A stretch of 40,081 nt of DNA from JBLNCE01 sp050260415 (GCA_050260415.1 JBLNCE010000116.1:1-40081), one strand, 5' to 3'. Counted from the stretch's first letter, positions 24,185 to 32,729 are shown. The notes: a model not told the origin generated them from the letters alone. Numbers and translations are program-made.

Positions 24185-24730
24185 ATGCTCGGTGCGCGGG
24201 TGAAAAAAATCCGCCTGAACAGCAATATGTCAGTACGCAGCCTGGCCGCAAAAGTGGGGGTCTCGGCCAGCTTCCTGTATCAATTGGAGCAGGGCAAGGT
24301 ATCCCCGTCCTATTCCACGCTGCGGACCATCGCCGGCGCCTTGAATACCTCGGTGGCCTTGTTGGCTGGGGACGAACTGCCCGAGGACTGGGAAGTAGTG
24401 CGCAAGGACCGCCGCCGGCGGGTGATTACCGATACGCCGGGGTTCGACATGGAACTGCCCGGTTTCCTCGGCCCGCGCAACAAAAAGATGCAGCCCATGT
24501 TCTTCCACTTGGAGCCTGGCTGCCGGCAGGAAGGATTGATGTTCAACCACGAGCGGGAGGAACTCATCTACGTTCTGGAAGGCACGCTTGCGGTCAAGTT
24601 TACGGGCAAGGAATACACGCTGCAGGAAGGGGACTTTGGGTACTTCATGTTCGACCACCCGAGCGTACTTAGCAATCCGGGCGACAAGACGACGAGGGTC
24701 CTGTGGATCGTAAGTCCACCGGGGACTTGA
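24185..24730 (+). CDS. XRE-family transcriptional regulator with C-terminal cupin domain
   Basis: A 181-residue one-component regulator. Residues 1-62 form an XRE helix-turn-helix (VKKIRLNSNMSVRSLAAKVG, then SASFLYQLEQGKVSPSYSTL as the recognition region). Residues about 105-178 form a cupin barrel: GCRQEGLMFNHEREELIYVL, GTLAVKF, LQEGDFGYF and the final strand RVLWIVSPP. Such proteins sense a small molecule or metal in the cupin, but the ligand cannot be read here. The ATG at 24185 has AAGGAGG upstream; an in-frame ATG at 24089 lacks one. It is the first gene after the promoter and lies 34 bases before the HydC-HydB gene, so it probably controls the hydrogenase operon. Confidence 0.92.
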   Translation: MLGARVKKIRLNSNMSVRSLAAKVGVSASFLYQLEQGKVSPSYSTLRTIAGALNTSVALLAGDELPEDWEVVRKDRRRRVITDTPGFDMELPGFLGPRNKKMQPMFFHLEPGCRQEGLMFNHEREELIYVLEGTLAVKFTGKEYTLQEGDFGYFMFDHPSVLSNPGDKTTRVLWIVSPPGT

Positions 24731-24764
24731 TGCTAGAGGTCACCAAAGGAAGGGGGCTTCCGCT

Positions 24765-27185
24765 ATGGCAATGGAAGCGGAAAGAAAGTTCAACAAGCTG
24801 AACCAGATCGTGGAAAAATACGGCGCCAAGGCCTCGAACTTGGTCGCCATCCTCCAGGATGTGCAGGCGGAATACCGTTACCTGCCGCAGGAGGTGCTGG
24901 CTTACATCGCCACCGCGCTCGGCCTGCCGCCGGCGGCGGTGTACGGGGTGGCCACCTATTACGCGCAGTTCTCGCTCAACCCAAAGGGTAAGTTCGTGAT
25001 CAAGGTCTGCGACGGCACCGCCTGCCACGTGCGCGGATCGGATCATGTCAATTACGCCATCCGCCAGGCCGCCGGCCTCAAGACCGGCGAGACCACCACC
25101 GAGGACCTGAAGCTGACGGTGGAGACCGTGGCCTGCCTGGGGGTATGTGGCTTGGCCCCGGCGGTCATGGTCAACGACGGGCAGGTTCACGGCGAGATGA
25201 CGCCGGAGGACGGCCGCCGGTTGGTCAAGCGGTTGTCGGAAGAAAACGGGGTCGAGGAACAGGCCGCGGCCTCGGAAACCGCCCGTCCGGTCGAGTTCCA
25301 TCTGGCCGATAGGGCGGAACTGGAAGCCGCGGCGGAAAGGGCCGCGTCCGCGATGCGGTCCGAGCGGGCGCGCATCCTGGTCTGCGCCGAGACCGGCTGC
25401 GTGGCCAGCGGGTCGCTGAAGGTGTACGAGGAAATCCGCCGCGTGTTGGCGGAGAAAGGCCTGGCCGTGGACGTATCGCTGGTCAAGGAGGGCCGCGAGG
25501 CGGCGGGCAAAGTCGGCGTGGCGAAGGCCGGCTGCCATGGGTATTGCCAGATCGGCCCGCTGGTGAAGATCCAACCGGGAGACATCATGTATATTCACGT
25601 CAAGCCGGAGGACGCCGCCGAGATCGTCACCAGCACGATCGAGGGGAACCAACTGGTGGAACGGCTGTTGTACCGCGATCCCGAGACCGGGCGGATCGCC
25701 CGCACCGAGAGCGAGATCCCCTTTTACAAGGGACAAAAGAAGGTCGCCCTGGTCACTTGCGGCTTGATCGACGCCGAGGAGATCGAGGAATACATCGCCG
25801 TCGGCGGCTATCAGGGGCTGGCCAAGGCTCTAACGGAGATGTCCCCGCAGCAGGTAATCGACGCGATGCTGGCCTCCGGCCTCCGGGGAAGGGGCGGCGC
25901 CGGGTTTCCGGCCGGCAAGAAATGGCAGCTAACCCGGGATGCGGCGGGCGACAAGAAGTACGTGGTCTGCAATGCCGATGAGGGCGATCCCGGCGCGTTC
26001 ATGGACCGCAGCGTGCTGGAGGGCGATCCGCACCGGATCGTGGAAGGCATGACCATCGCCGGCTACGCCGTCGGCGCCGACGAAGGGTATATCTACTGCC
26101 GGGCGGAATACCCCCTCGCGGTGCAGCGGTTCAGAAAAGCCATCGCCGACGCCGAACGATGTGGCTTGCTCGGCGAGCATATCCTGGGCAGCGGATTCAG
26201 TTTCCGCCTGAGGCTCAAAGAAGGAGCGGGCGCCTTCGTCTGCGGCGAGGAGACGGCCCTCCTGCAGTCCATCGAGGGCAAGCGGGGCGTACCCCGGCCG
26301 CGGCCGCCGTTCCCCGCGGTTTCCGGACTCTGGGACAAGCCGACCCTGATCAATAACGTGGAGACCTACGCCAATGTGGCGTACATCATCAAGAACGGCG
26401 CACAGGCTTACAGCCAGTATGGCACCGCGAAGAGCCCCGGCACCAAGACCTTTTCGCTGGCCGGGCAGGTCCTGCGCACCGGTCTAATCGAAGTGCCGAT
26501 GGGTATGACCCTCAGAGAAGTGGTCTTTGGTATCGGCGGCGGGCTGCGGGACGGCCGGTCTTTCAAGGCGGTGCAGATCGGCGGTCCGTCGGGCGGATGC
26601 CTGACCAAGGAGCATCTGGATCTGCCTCTGGAATACGAAGCGCTGACCGCCGTGGGGGCCATGGTCGGCTCGGGTGGTTTGGTGGTCCTGGACGAGGCCA
26701 CCTGCATGGTGGAACAAGCCCAGTATTTCATGGGTTTCGTCCAGAGCGAATCCTGCGGCAAGTGTGTGCCTTGCCGCGAGGGGACCAAACGCATGCTGGG
26801 CCTCTTACAGAAGATCACCGGCGGCAGGGCCGCCGAGGAGGACCTGGACCTGCTCTACGAGACGGCGGTCAACATCAAGCAGAGCGCCATGTGCGGGCTG
26901 GGCAAGTCCGCGCCCAACCCGGTGCTGACCACCATGAGATATTTCCGGGACGAGTACCTGGCGCACATCCGGGACCGCAAGTGCCCGGCGGGTATCTGCA
27001 AGGCCCTCTTGAACTACGCGGTGGATGCCGAAAAATGCCGCGGCTGCGGGGTCTGCGCCAAGCACTGCCCGGCCGGGGCCATCAGCGGCGAGAGCAAAAG
27101 ACCGTATACGATCGGCCGGGATGCCTGCACCAAATGCGGCACCTGCGTCGAGAAATGTAAGTTCGGCGCGATCTTGGTATCGTAA
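24765..27185 (+). CDS. Fused HydC-HydB diaphorase subunit of NADH-linked [FeFe] hydrogenase
   Basis: Flavoprotein moving electrons between NADH and the HydA subunit, in the cytoplasm. The 806-residue chain joins two proteins that are normally separate. Residues 1-160 are NuoE/HydC-like, with the [2Fe-2S] ligands C82-x4-C87 and C124-x3-C128. After a 35-residue linker, residues about 200-806 are NuoF/HydB-like: an N-terminal thioredoxin-like [2Fe-2S] domain (C207-x4-C212, C257-x3-C261), the FMN/NADH site GLRGRGGAGFPAGKKW (372-387) and NADEGDPGAFMDR (403-415), the [4Fe-4S] site ESCGKCVPCREG, and a C-terminal two-cluster ferredoxin (C758-C768, C788-C798). The C-terminal ferredoxin is typical of bifurcating HydB. 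RBS GGAAGGGGG stands eight bases before the ATG. No frameshift or stop is seen in the linker. Confidence 0.95.
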   Translation: MAMEAERKFNKLNQIVEKYGAKASNLVAILQDVQAEYRYLPQEVLAYIATALGLPPAAVYGVATYYAQFSLNPKGKFVIKVCDGTACHVRGSDHVNYAIRQAAGLKTGETTTEDLKLTVETVACLGVCGLAPAVMVNDGQVHGEMTPEDGRRLVKRLSEENGVEEQAAASETARPVEFHLADRAELEAAAERAASAMRSERARILVCAETGCVASGSLKVYEEIRRVLAEKGLAVDVSLVKEGREAAGKVGVAKAGCHGYCQIGPLVKIQPGDIMYIHVKPEDAAEIVTSTIEGNQLVERLLYRDPETGRIARTESEIPFYKGQKKVALVTCGLIDAEEIEEYIAVGGYQGLAKALTEMSPQQVIDAMLASGLRGRGGAGFPAGKKWQLTRDAAGDKKYVVCNADEGDPGAFMDRSVLEGDPHRIVEGMTIAGYAVGADEGYIYCRAEYPLAVQRFRKAIADAERCGLLGEHILGSGFSFRLRLKEGAGAFVCGEETALLQSIEGKRGVPRPRPPFPAVSGLWDKPTLINNVETYANVAYIIKNGAQAYSQYGTAKSPGTKTFSLAGQVLRTGLIEVPMGMTLREVVFGIGGGLRDGRSFKAVQIGGPSGGCLTKEHLDLPLEYEALTAVGAMVGSGGLVVLDEATCMVEQAQYFMGFVQSESCGKCVPCREGTKRMLGLLQKITGGRAAEEDLDLLYETAVNIKQSAMCGLGKSAPNPVLTTMRYFRDEYLAHIRDRKCPAGICKALLNYAVDAEKCRGCGVCAKHCPAGAISGESKRPYTIGRDACTKCGTCVEKCKFGAILVS

Positions 27186-27256
27186 TGGAGAGACTGTCTT
27201 GCGCGTGCCCGTATTCCGATGAATCAGTACTCATATGTATCCCGAGCCTGTCGAGG

Positions 27257-27303
27257 GTGCGCGTAATCGTCCTGCGGCGCTTCGGCTCCGCGCACGAGGA
27301 CGA
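27257..27303 (+). other. Intercistronic hairpin between hydCB and hydA
   Basis: Within the 231-base gap, TCGTCCT (27267-27273) pairs with AGGACGA (27297-27303), and inside it GCGG (27274-27277) pairs with CCGC (27288-27291). An alternative pairing GTGCGC (27257-27262) with GCGCAC (27290-27295) would exclude the first. A wider inverted repeat, GCCCGTATTC near 27207 and GAGTACGGGC near 27302, flanks the region. There is no T-run, so processing or stability control is more likely than termination. The gap holds no gene that I recognise. Confidence 0.5.
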
Positions 27304-27416
27304 GTACGGGCGCCGCTTCGCTGAACGCGGGCATACGTATGGAAAGCTCCAGCCACTGTCGTTTGTTGCCCGGTAAATACGGGAGTGGAACGCTTTATAA
27401 GAAAGAAGGATCAAGG

Positions 27417-29489
27417 ATGTGCCAGAACACGAAGAACATCGCCGAAAAGCCGGCCGCGGGGCGTATCAGCTTGAACGGCCGCCAGGTGCGAATCAACGGT
27501 GAAAAGAACCTTTTGGAACTGGCCCGGAATAACGGCATCGAGATCCCCTCGTTCTGCTATCACTCGGAACTGAGCGTCTTCGGGGCGTGCCGGATGTGCC
27601 TGGTGGAGATCGAGGGCCGGGGTCTGCAGGCATCGTGCAGCCTCGCGCCTGAAGACGGGATGGTGGTCCGCACCAATACCGACCGGACCCGGAAGATCCG
27701 CAAGATGATCATGGAATTGATCCTGGCGGAACACGACCGGGAGTGCACCACCTGCGGCAAGAGCGGGGCTTGCAAGCTGCAGCGCCTGGCCGAACAGCTG
27801 GGCGTGGACGAGATCCGCTACGCCGGTCTGGGCCAGGCCCGGCCGGAGGCGTGCAAGGATACCAGCAGTCCCGCCATATTGCGCGACCCCAAAAAGTGCA
27901 TCCTCTGCGGCGACTGTGTGCGCATGTGCCGCGAGGTGCAGGGCGTCGGCGTCTTGGATTTTGCCTATCGCGGGCCGAAGACCGCCGTGATCCCGGCCTT
28001 CGGCAAGAAACTGAGCGAGGTGGAATGCGTTAACTGCGGCCAGTGCGTGGCCGTATGCCCCACCGGCGCCTTGACCGCCAAACCGGCGACCACCGAGGTC
28101 TGGCAGGCCATCCACGATCCAGACCGGATGGTGGTGGTGCAGATTGCGCCGGCGGTACGCGTGGCCTTGGGCGAGGAGTTCGGGCTCCCTCCGGGCGAGG
28201 CGGTGACCGGGAAGATCGCCGGCGCGCTGCGCACGATCGGCGTGGATAAGGTCTTCGATACCGTTTTTACCGCCGACATGACCGCGCTCGAGGAAACCCT
28301 GGAGTTTTTGGCGCGCAAGCAAGGAGGCGGCAAGCTCCCTATCATCACTTCCTGCTGCCCGGGGTGGGTCAAGTATTGCGAGCAATTCCACCCCGAATTC
28401 CTGGCGAACCTATCCTCCTGCCGGTCGCCGCAGCAGATGTTTGGATCGATCGTCAAGAAATTCTACGCCAGGAAATTGGGTAAGCAACCGGCCGACGTAT
28501 TCGTGGTTTCCATCATGCCGTGCACGGCCAAGAAATTCGAGGCGCAGCGGCCGGAGTTCACCACCGACGGCTCCCCCGACGTGGACGCGGTCTTGACCAC
28601 CGTGGAAGCGGCGGCAATGTTCAAGGAAGCAGGTATTCTCTTCGACCACGTGGAACCCAGCGCCTTGGACGCACCGTTGGGGCTGGTCAGCGGCGCGGGA
28701 GTCATCTTCGGCACGAGCGGCGGGGTGATGGAAGCCGTGGTCCGCACCGCCCATGCCCTGACCACCGGCGGCGACCTGGGGAACATCGAATTCGCACCGG
28801 TGCGAGGCCAGGAAGGGTTGAAAAGGGCCGAGGTGGAACTGGGCGGCCAAAAAATCCGCCTGGGCGTGGTCTCAGGGTTGGGCAACGCCGAGAACCTGCT
28901 GCGGGAGATCAAGAACGGCACCGAGACTTTTGACGCCATTGAGATCATGGCTTGTCCGGGCGGGTGCATCGGCGGCGGCGGGCAGCCGGTCGCCGGCGGC
29001 GCGCAGCCGCCCAGGATCAAGAAGATCAAGCGCGGCGCCGGTCTGTACCAGATCGACCGCGAGATGCAGATCAAGAACCCGAAAGAGAATCCGTTCCTGG
29101 ACAAGGTCTACGCCGAATGGCTGGGCGAGCCGGGCGGCGATATCGCCCACCATGCCCTGCACACCACCTATGCGCACCGCAAACGCCTGCAGAAAGAGCG
29201 CATCACCGGTATCCTACAGGCGACCGAACCGGGCGCGGTGGATGTCTCGGTCTGTGTTGGCACCGGCTGTTTCCTCAAGGGTTCCTATGACGTGCTTGAC
29301 GGTTTCCTAAAGGCGGCCAAGGACAACGGGGTGGAGAAACGCGTCAACCTGCAGGCCACCTTCTGCCTGGAGCGCTGCGGTCAAGGCGTGAGCATCCGGG
29401 TGAACGATGAGGTCATCACCGGTGTCAACAAGCAAAACGCGGCCGCGGTCTTCGCGGAGAAAGTCGTCAAGAAGCTGAAACAGGACTAA
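27417..29489 (+). CDS. hydA: [FeFe] hydrogenase catalytic subunit HydA, group A3-like
   Basis: Forms or oxidises H2 at the H-cluster. The 690-residue protein has, in order, a NuoG-like [2Fe-2S] domain (C47, C58, C61, C74), the His-ligated [4Fe-4S] site (H106, C110, C113, C119), two ferredoxin clusters (C161-C171, C204-C214), then the catalytic domain with all three signatures: TSCCPGW (311-317), MPCTAKK (367-373) and MACPGGCIGGGGQP (511-524). The small-subunit motif follows (KNPxENPFLDKVYAEWLG). A C-terminal thioredoxin-like [2Fe-2S] domain (C613-x4-C618, C650-x3-C654) ends the chain. The ATG at 27417 has AAGGA upstream. With fused HydC-HydB upstream this makes a soluble, probably electron-bifurcating (NADH plus ferredoxin) hydrogenase; bifurcation is inferred from domain composition. 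Maturation genes hydEFG are not in this window. Confidence 0.95.
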   Translation: MCQNTKNIAEKPAAGRISLNGRQVRINGEKNLLELARNNGIEIPSFCYHSELSVFGACRMCLVEIEGRGLQASCSLAPEDGMVVRTNTDRTRKIRKMIMELILAEHDRECTTCGKSGACKLQRLAEQLGVDEIRYAGLGQARPEACKDTSSPAILRDPKKCILCGDCVRMCREVQGVGVLDFAYRGPKTAVIPAFGKKLSEVECVNCGQCVAVCPTGALTAKPATTEVWQAIHDPDRMVVVQIAPAVRVALGEEFGLPPGEAVTGKIAGALRTIGVDKVFDTVFTADMTALEETLEFLARKQGGGKLPIITSCCPGWVKYCEQFHPEFLANLSSCRSPQQMFGSIVKKFYARKLGKQPADVFVVSIMPCTAKKFEAQRPEFTTDGSPDVDAVLTTVEAAAMFKEAGILFDHVEPSALDAPLGLVSGAGVIFGTSGGVMEAVVRTAHALTTGGDLGNIEFAPVRGQEGLKRAEVELGGQKIRLGVVSGLGNAENLLREIKNGTETFDAIEIMACPGGCIGGGGQPVAGGAQPPRIKKIKRGAGLYQIDREMQIKNPKENPFLDKVYAEWLGEPGGDIAHHALHTTYAHRKRLQKERITGILQATEPGAVDVSVCVGTGCFLKGSYDVLDGFLKAAKDNGVEKRVNLQATFCLERCGQGVSIRVNDEVITGVNKQNAAAVFAEKVVKKLKQD

Positions 29490-29534
29490 ACCCCGGCTTG
29501 CGATGGATTACGCCAAAGATAGTACGCGGGGGTC

Positions 29535-29798
29535 GTGATAGCGGTGGTTACCATTGAGATCTGTATGGGCAGCTCTTGCTTCCTGCGCGGGTCCGGCGAG
29601 ATCGTAGACCAGTTTCGGAACCTCATCGCGGCCCACGGTCTCGAACAGCAAGTGGTGCTAAAAGGCAGCTTTTGCATGGAACGCTGCACCAACGGCGTGA
29701 CGTTGAAGATCGGGGAACGTGTCTTTACGCAGATCTCAGCACGCGACGTCGAGCGCATCTTTCGCGAGGAAATCCTCACGGAAAGGGAGCGGAACTGA
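29535..29798 (+). CDS. Free-standing thioredoxin-like [2Fe-2S] ferredoxin
   Basis: An 87-residue protein equivalent to the C-terminal half of NuoE. Ligands C10-x4-C15 (in EICMGSSCFLRGS) and the later FCMERC pair (C-x3-C) match the pattern of the HydA C-terminal domain, with which it shares the CFLxGS and CxERCxxGV patches. It is likely a mobile electron carrier between the catalytic hydrogenase and the sensory hydrogenase encoded 20 bases downstream; that partner role is inference. Start: GTG at 29535 lies very close to GGGGGT, and a GTG at 29544 is an alternative giving 84 residues. Confidence 0.88.
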   Translation: MIAVVTIEICMGSSCFLRGSGEIVDQFRNLIAAHGLEQQVVLKGSFCMERCTNGVTLKIGERVFTQISARDVERIFREEILTERERN

Positions 29799-29818
29799 AC
29801 GGAACAGGGGGTGTCACG

Positions 29819-31558
29819 ATGGCCGTGATCAGCACGATTGAGGCCCGCTGCAAGGATTGTTACAAATGCCTCCGGGCTTGCCCGGTCAAGGCGATTAGCT
29901 TTGTCGGCGGGGCATCCAAAACGGAACTGCACGCGCAGGTGATGAGCGAGCGCTGCGTGCTGTGCGGCACCTGTCTGCGCGTCTGTCCCCAGCAGGCCAA
30001 GAAGGTCCGCTCGGAACTGAAGAACGTGCAGGCTTTGCTGGCCAAGAAAGTACCCTTGGCGGCCAGTCTGGCCCCGTCTTTCGCCGGCGCGATCCGGCCC
30101 GGACAGAGCGGCCGGTTGGTCGCCGCCCTGCATCGGCTGGGCTTTGGTATGGTAGCGGAGACGGCCTATGGCGCGGAACTCGTGGCGAACGCGCACCTCT
30201 TGGCCTTGGACCGCCAGCCCGCTCCTTTACTTACCAGCTCCTGTCCGGTGATCGTCAACCTGATCGAAATATACTACCCGGAACTGGGCGGTCATCTGGC
30301 AGCCGTGATCTCGCCGATGGTCGCCCACGCTCGCTATCTGAAAAAAGCCCACCCGGAGACGGCGGTCGTGTTTATCGGACCATGCGTAGCCAAGAAGGAC
30401 GAGGCGGAGAAGTGCGGCGAGATCGCGGCGGCGCTGACCTTTCGCGAGTTGGCCGACTGGATGGCCGCCAAGGATCTTCAGCTTGAAAGCCTGGAAGAAG
30501 CGGCGTTTGACGGCCCCAGGCCGCGTCTCGCCGGGTTGTTTCCACTGGACGGCGGCCTCCTGAAGACCGCGGCGCTCTCCACCGACCTCTTGGCGGAGGA
30601 ATTCAGGGTCATTACCGGCCTGGACAAGTGCTTGGAATTCCTGAGCCGGCTGCGCCGGCGGCCGGCCGATCGAACCGTGCCAAGGATGGTGGAGATGCTC
30701 GCCTGCGAGGGCGGCTGCATTGCCGGTCCAGGCTTCGCGGATTTTGCGGACCCGAGCGACCTCGACGAGAGAAGACTGGCCGTCCTGGAATATGTCCGCT
30801 CCCGGGACAATCCACCGGCGGCGACCGCGGCTCCTCCCCCGCCAGAAACCGGCCCCGGGATCGAACTCGACCGCACCTACCTGGACCGCGGAACGCGCGC
30901 GCTGGAGCCGGACGAGCAGACCATTCGCAGCATCTTGGCCCAGACGGGCAAACGAACGCCCGAGGACGAACTGAACTGCGGGGCCTGCGGTTACGGTTCC
31001 TGCCGGGAAAAGGCGCAAGCGGTCTTCCATGGCTTTGCCGATCTGCAGATGTGCATGCCATATATGCGGGAACGGGCGGAATCCATGTCCAACGTGATCC
31101 TGGAGGCGACCCCCACCGCCGTCATCGTGGTCAATCCCAGGTTGGAGATTGTGGAGATGAATCACGGGGCGGAGAAGATGTTCAAGACCTGCGCCGCCAA
31201 GGTGGTCGGCGGTAAGCTGGCGGCTCTGATCGATCCCGTCAATTTTCAGCGGGTGCTCGAGACCAAGCAAACGATGACGGCCAGCGTGGCATACCCGGAG
31301 TATAACCTGGCCACGGAACAGACGATCTTCTTTGCCGAAAAGGAGAACGTAATCATCGGCTCGATCGTGGACAAGACGGAGGAAGTAAGGCACCGCGGCG
31401 AGGAGGCCAAGACCAAGCAATCAGTGATCGGCCGCGCTCAGGAAGTTATCGACAAGCAGATGAAAGTGGCCCAGGAAATCGCCGGCTTATTGGGTGAGAC
31501 CACGGCCGAGACCAAGGTCTTGTTGAAGAAACTGATCGAACTCATGCAGAAGGACTGA
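29819..31558 (+). CDS. Sensory [FeFe] hydrogenase with PAS domain (HydS-like)
   Basis: A 579-residue protein. Two N-terminal [4Fe-4S] clusters (C11-C21, C46-C56) precede a shortened hydrogenase domain: the first H-cluster motif is TSSCP (139-143) instead of TSCCP, the second is GPCVAKKDE (187-195) and the third ACEGGCIAG (295-303). The four H-cluster cysteines are kept, but the extra cysteine linked to proton transfer in catalytic enzymes is a serine. A Pro-rich linker (about 331-348), a Fes4-type [4Fe-4S] motif (C387, C390, C395, C412), a PAS domain (about 424-520) and a helical tail follow. There is no kinase, cyclase or DNA-binding output domain. The layout is that of H2/redox sensors beside HydABC operons. 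Start ATG 29819 has AGGGGGTG; it is seven bases from the phosphatase gene. Confidence 0.92.
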   Translation: MAVISTIEARCKDCYKCLRACPVKAISFVGGASKTELHAQVMSERCVLCGTCLRVCPQQAKKVRSELKNVQALLAKKVPLAASLAPSFAGAIRPGQSGRLVAALHRLGFGMVAETAYGAELVANAHLLALDRQPAPLLTSSCPVIVNLIEIYYPELGGHLAAVISPMVAHARYLKKAHPETAVVFIGPCVAKKDEAEKCGEIAAALTFRELADWMAAKDLQLESLEEAAFDGPRPRLAGLFPLDGGLLKTAALSTDLLAEEFRVITGLDKCLEFLSRLRRRPADRTVPRMVEMLACEGGCIAGPGFADFADPSDLDERRLAVLEYVRSRDNPPAATAAPPPPETGPGIELDRTYLDRGTRALEPDEQTIRSILAQTGKRTPEDELNCGACGYGSCREKAQAVFHGFADLQMCMPYMRERAESMSNVILEATPTAVIVVNPRLEIVEMNHGAEKMFKTCAAKVVGGKLAALIDPVNFQRVLETKQTMTASVAYPEYNLATEQTIFFAEKENVIIGSIVDKTEEVRHRGEEAKTKQSVIGRAQEVIDKQMKVAQEIAGLLGETTAETKVLLKKLIELMQKD

Positions 31559-31565
31559 CCGCTAG

Positions 31566-32729
31566 ATGTCTACCACTCCGGGCCTGTTGCTGGAGATTGG
31601 CAAGTCGCAATTGAACAAGGCCGGCGAGGAGCTGTGCGGCGACGCCGTGGAGGTGGCCACCACCAGGGATTCCACCATCATCATCCTCTCGGACGGCTTG
31701 GGCAGCGGGGTCAAGGCTAACATCCTGGCCTCCTTGACCACCAAGATCGCCGCGACCATGCTGAAAAAGGGCTGCACCATCGACGAGGTAATCGCCACCC
31801 TGGCTTCCACCCTGCCGGTCTGCAAGACCCGCCAGTTGGCCTATAGCACCTTCAGTATCCTGCAAGTATTCCGGGACGGGCGCGCCTATCTCGCCGAATA
31901 CGACAACCCGGCGGTCTTTATCGGCGGCGGGCACGTCCGTCCCTCGATCCCCGCCAAAGAACGGCGCGTCGGCGAACGCACCATCCGTGAAACCTATTTC
32001 CGCCTGGCCGAGGGAGACTGGCTGTGTCTGGTCAGCGACGGCGTGCTGCATGCCGGCATAGGAGGGATCTGGAACCTCGGCTGGGGATGGGAACGGGTGG
32101 ATTCTTTCGTGCGGCAGGTCGCGCAACGAGATCTGCCGGCCGCCGAATTTGCCGCCGAGATCATCGGCACCTGCAAACAGCTCTATGGCGGCCAGCCCGG
32201 TGACGACGCCACGGTGGTGACGGTCAAGGTCCATCAGCCAAGGCGCGTAACGCTGCTGGTGGGCCCGCCCCAGGACCCCGCCGACGACCGGCGCGTCGTG
32301 GAAAAGCTGTGCCGCGCGGGCGGCCAGAAGGTGGTCTGCGGCGGCACCACCGGCAATATGGTCGCTCGGGTCCTGGGGCGGAGGATCGAGGTCGATCTAA
32401 CCTCCACCACCGCCGAGGTTCCCCCCATCGGCAGGATGGAAGGCATCGATCTGGTCACCGAGGGCATGATCACCTTGATGGAGGCGATGCAGCATCTGGA
32501 GAAGGGTACACCGCTGCCCCGGCTGCACTTCAGAACCGACGGCGCCAGCCGGTTGGCGGCGCTGTTGATGCAGTCCGACCTGGTGCACTTCATCGTCGGC
32601 AAAGCCGTCAACCCGGCGCACCAGAGCCCCGGCATACCGCCGCAGTTCGCCCTCAGGCCGCAGATCATCACCGATATCGCGCGCCATCTGCGGAGGTTGG
32701 GGAAGAAGGTGACGATTGAGTATCATTGA
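31566..32729 (+). CDS. SpoIIE/PP2C-type serine phosphatase of the hydrogenase operon
   Basis: A 387-residue protein. Residues about 5-222 form a PP2C/SpoIIE phosphatase with the metal-binding motifs SDGLGSGVKA (42-51), VSDGVLHAG (156-164) and GDDATVVTV (212-220). Residues about 226-387 form a second domain that I cannot assign; it contains VVCGGTTGNMVARVLGRRIE and a long helix-rich end RPQIITDIARHLRRLGKKV. The ATG is seven bases after the sensory hydrogenase stop and the ribosome binding site is weak, suggesting coupling. It probably carries the output of the sensory hydrogenase by removing phosphate from a protein, perhaps a regulator or an anti-anti-sigma-type partner; no such partner is encoded in the window. 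Confidence 0.9.
   Translation: MSTTPGLLLEIGKSQLNKAGEELCGDAVEVATTRDSTIIILSDGLGSGVKANILASLTTKIAATMLKKGCTIDEVIATLASTLPVCKTRQLAYSTFSILQVFRDGRAYLAEYDNPAVFIGGGHVRPSIPAKERRVGERTIRETYFRLAEGDWLCLVSDGVLHAGIGGIWNLGWGWERVDSFVRQVAQRDLPAAEFAAEIIGTCKQLYGGQPGDDATVVTVKVHQPRRVTLLVGPPQDPADDRRVVEKLCRAGGQKVVCGGTTGNMVARVLGRRIEVDLTSTTAEVPPIGRMEGIDLVTEGMITLMEAMQHLEKGTPLPRLHFRTDGASRLAALLMQSDLVHFIVGKAVNPAHQSPGIPPQFALRPQIITDIARHLRRLGKKVTIEYH

Noticed and set aside
29576..29818. N-terminal extension of the sensory hydrogenase frame
   Set aside because: The extra 81 codons lie out of frame over the [2Fe-2S] protein gene and show no domain; the ATG at 29819 has a good ribosome binding site.
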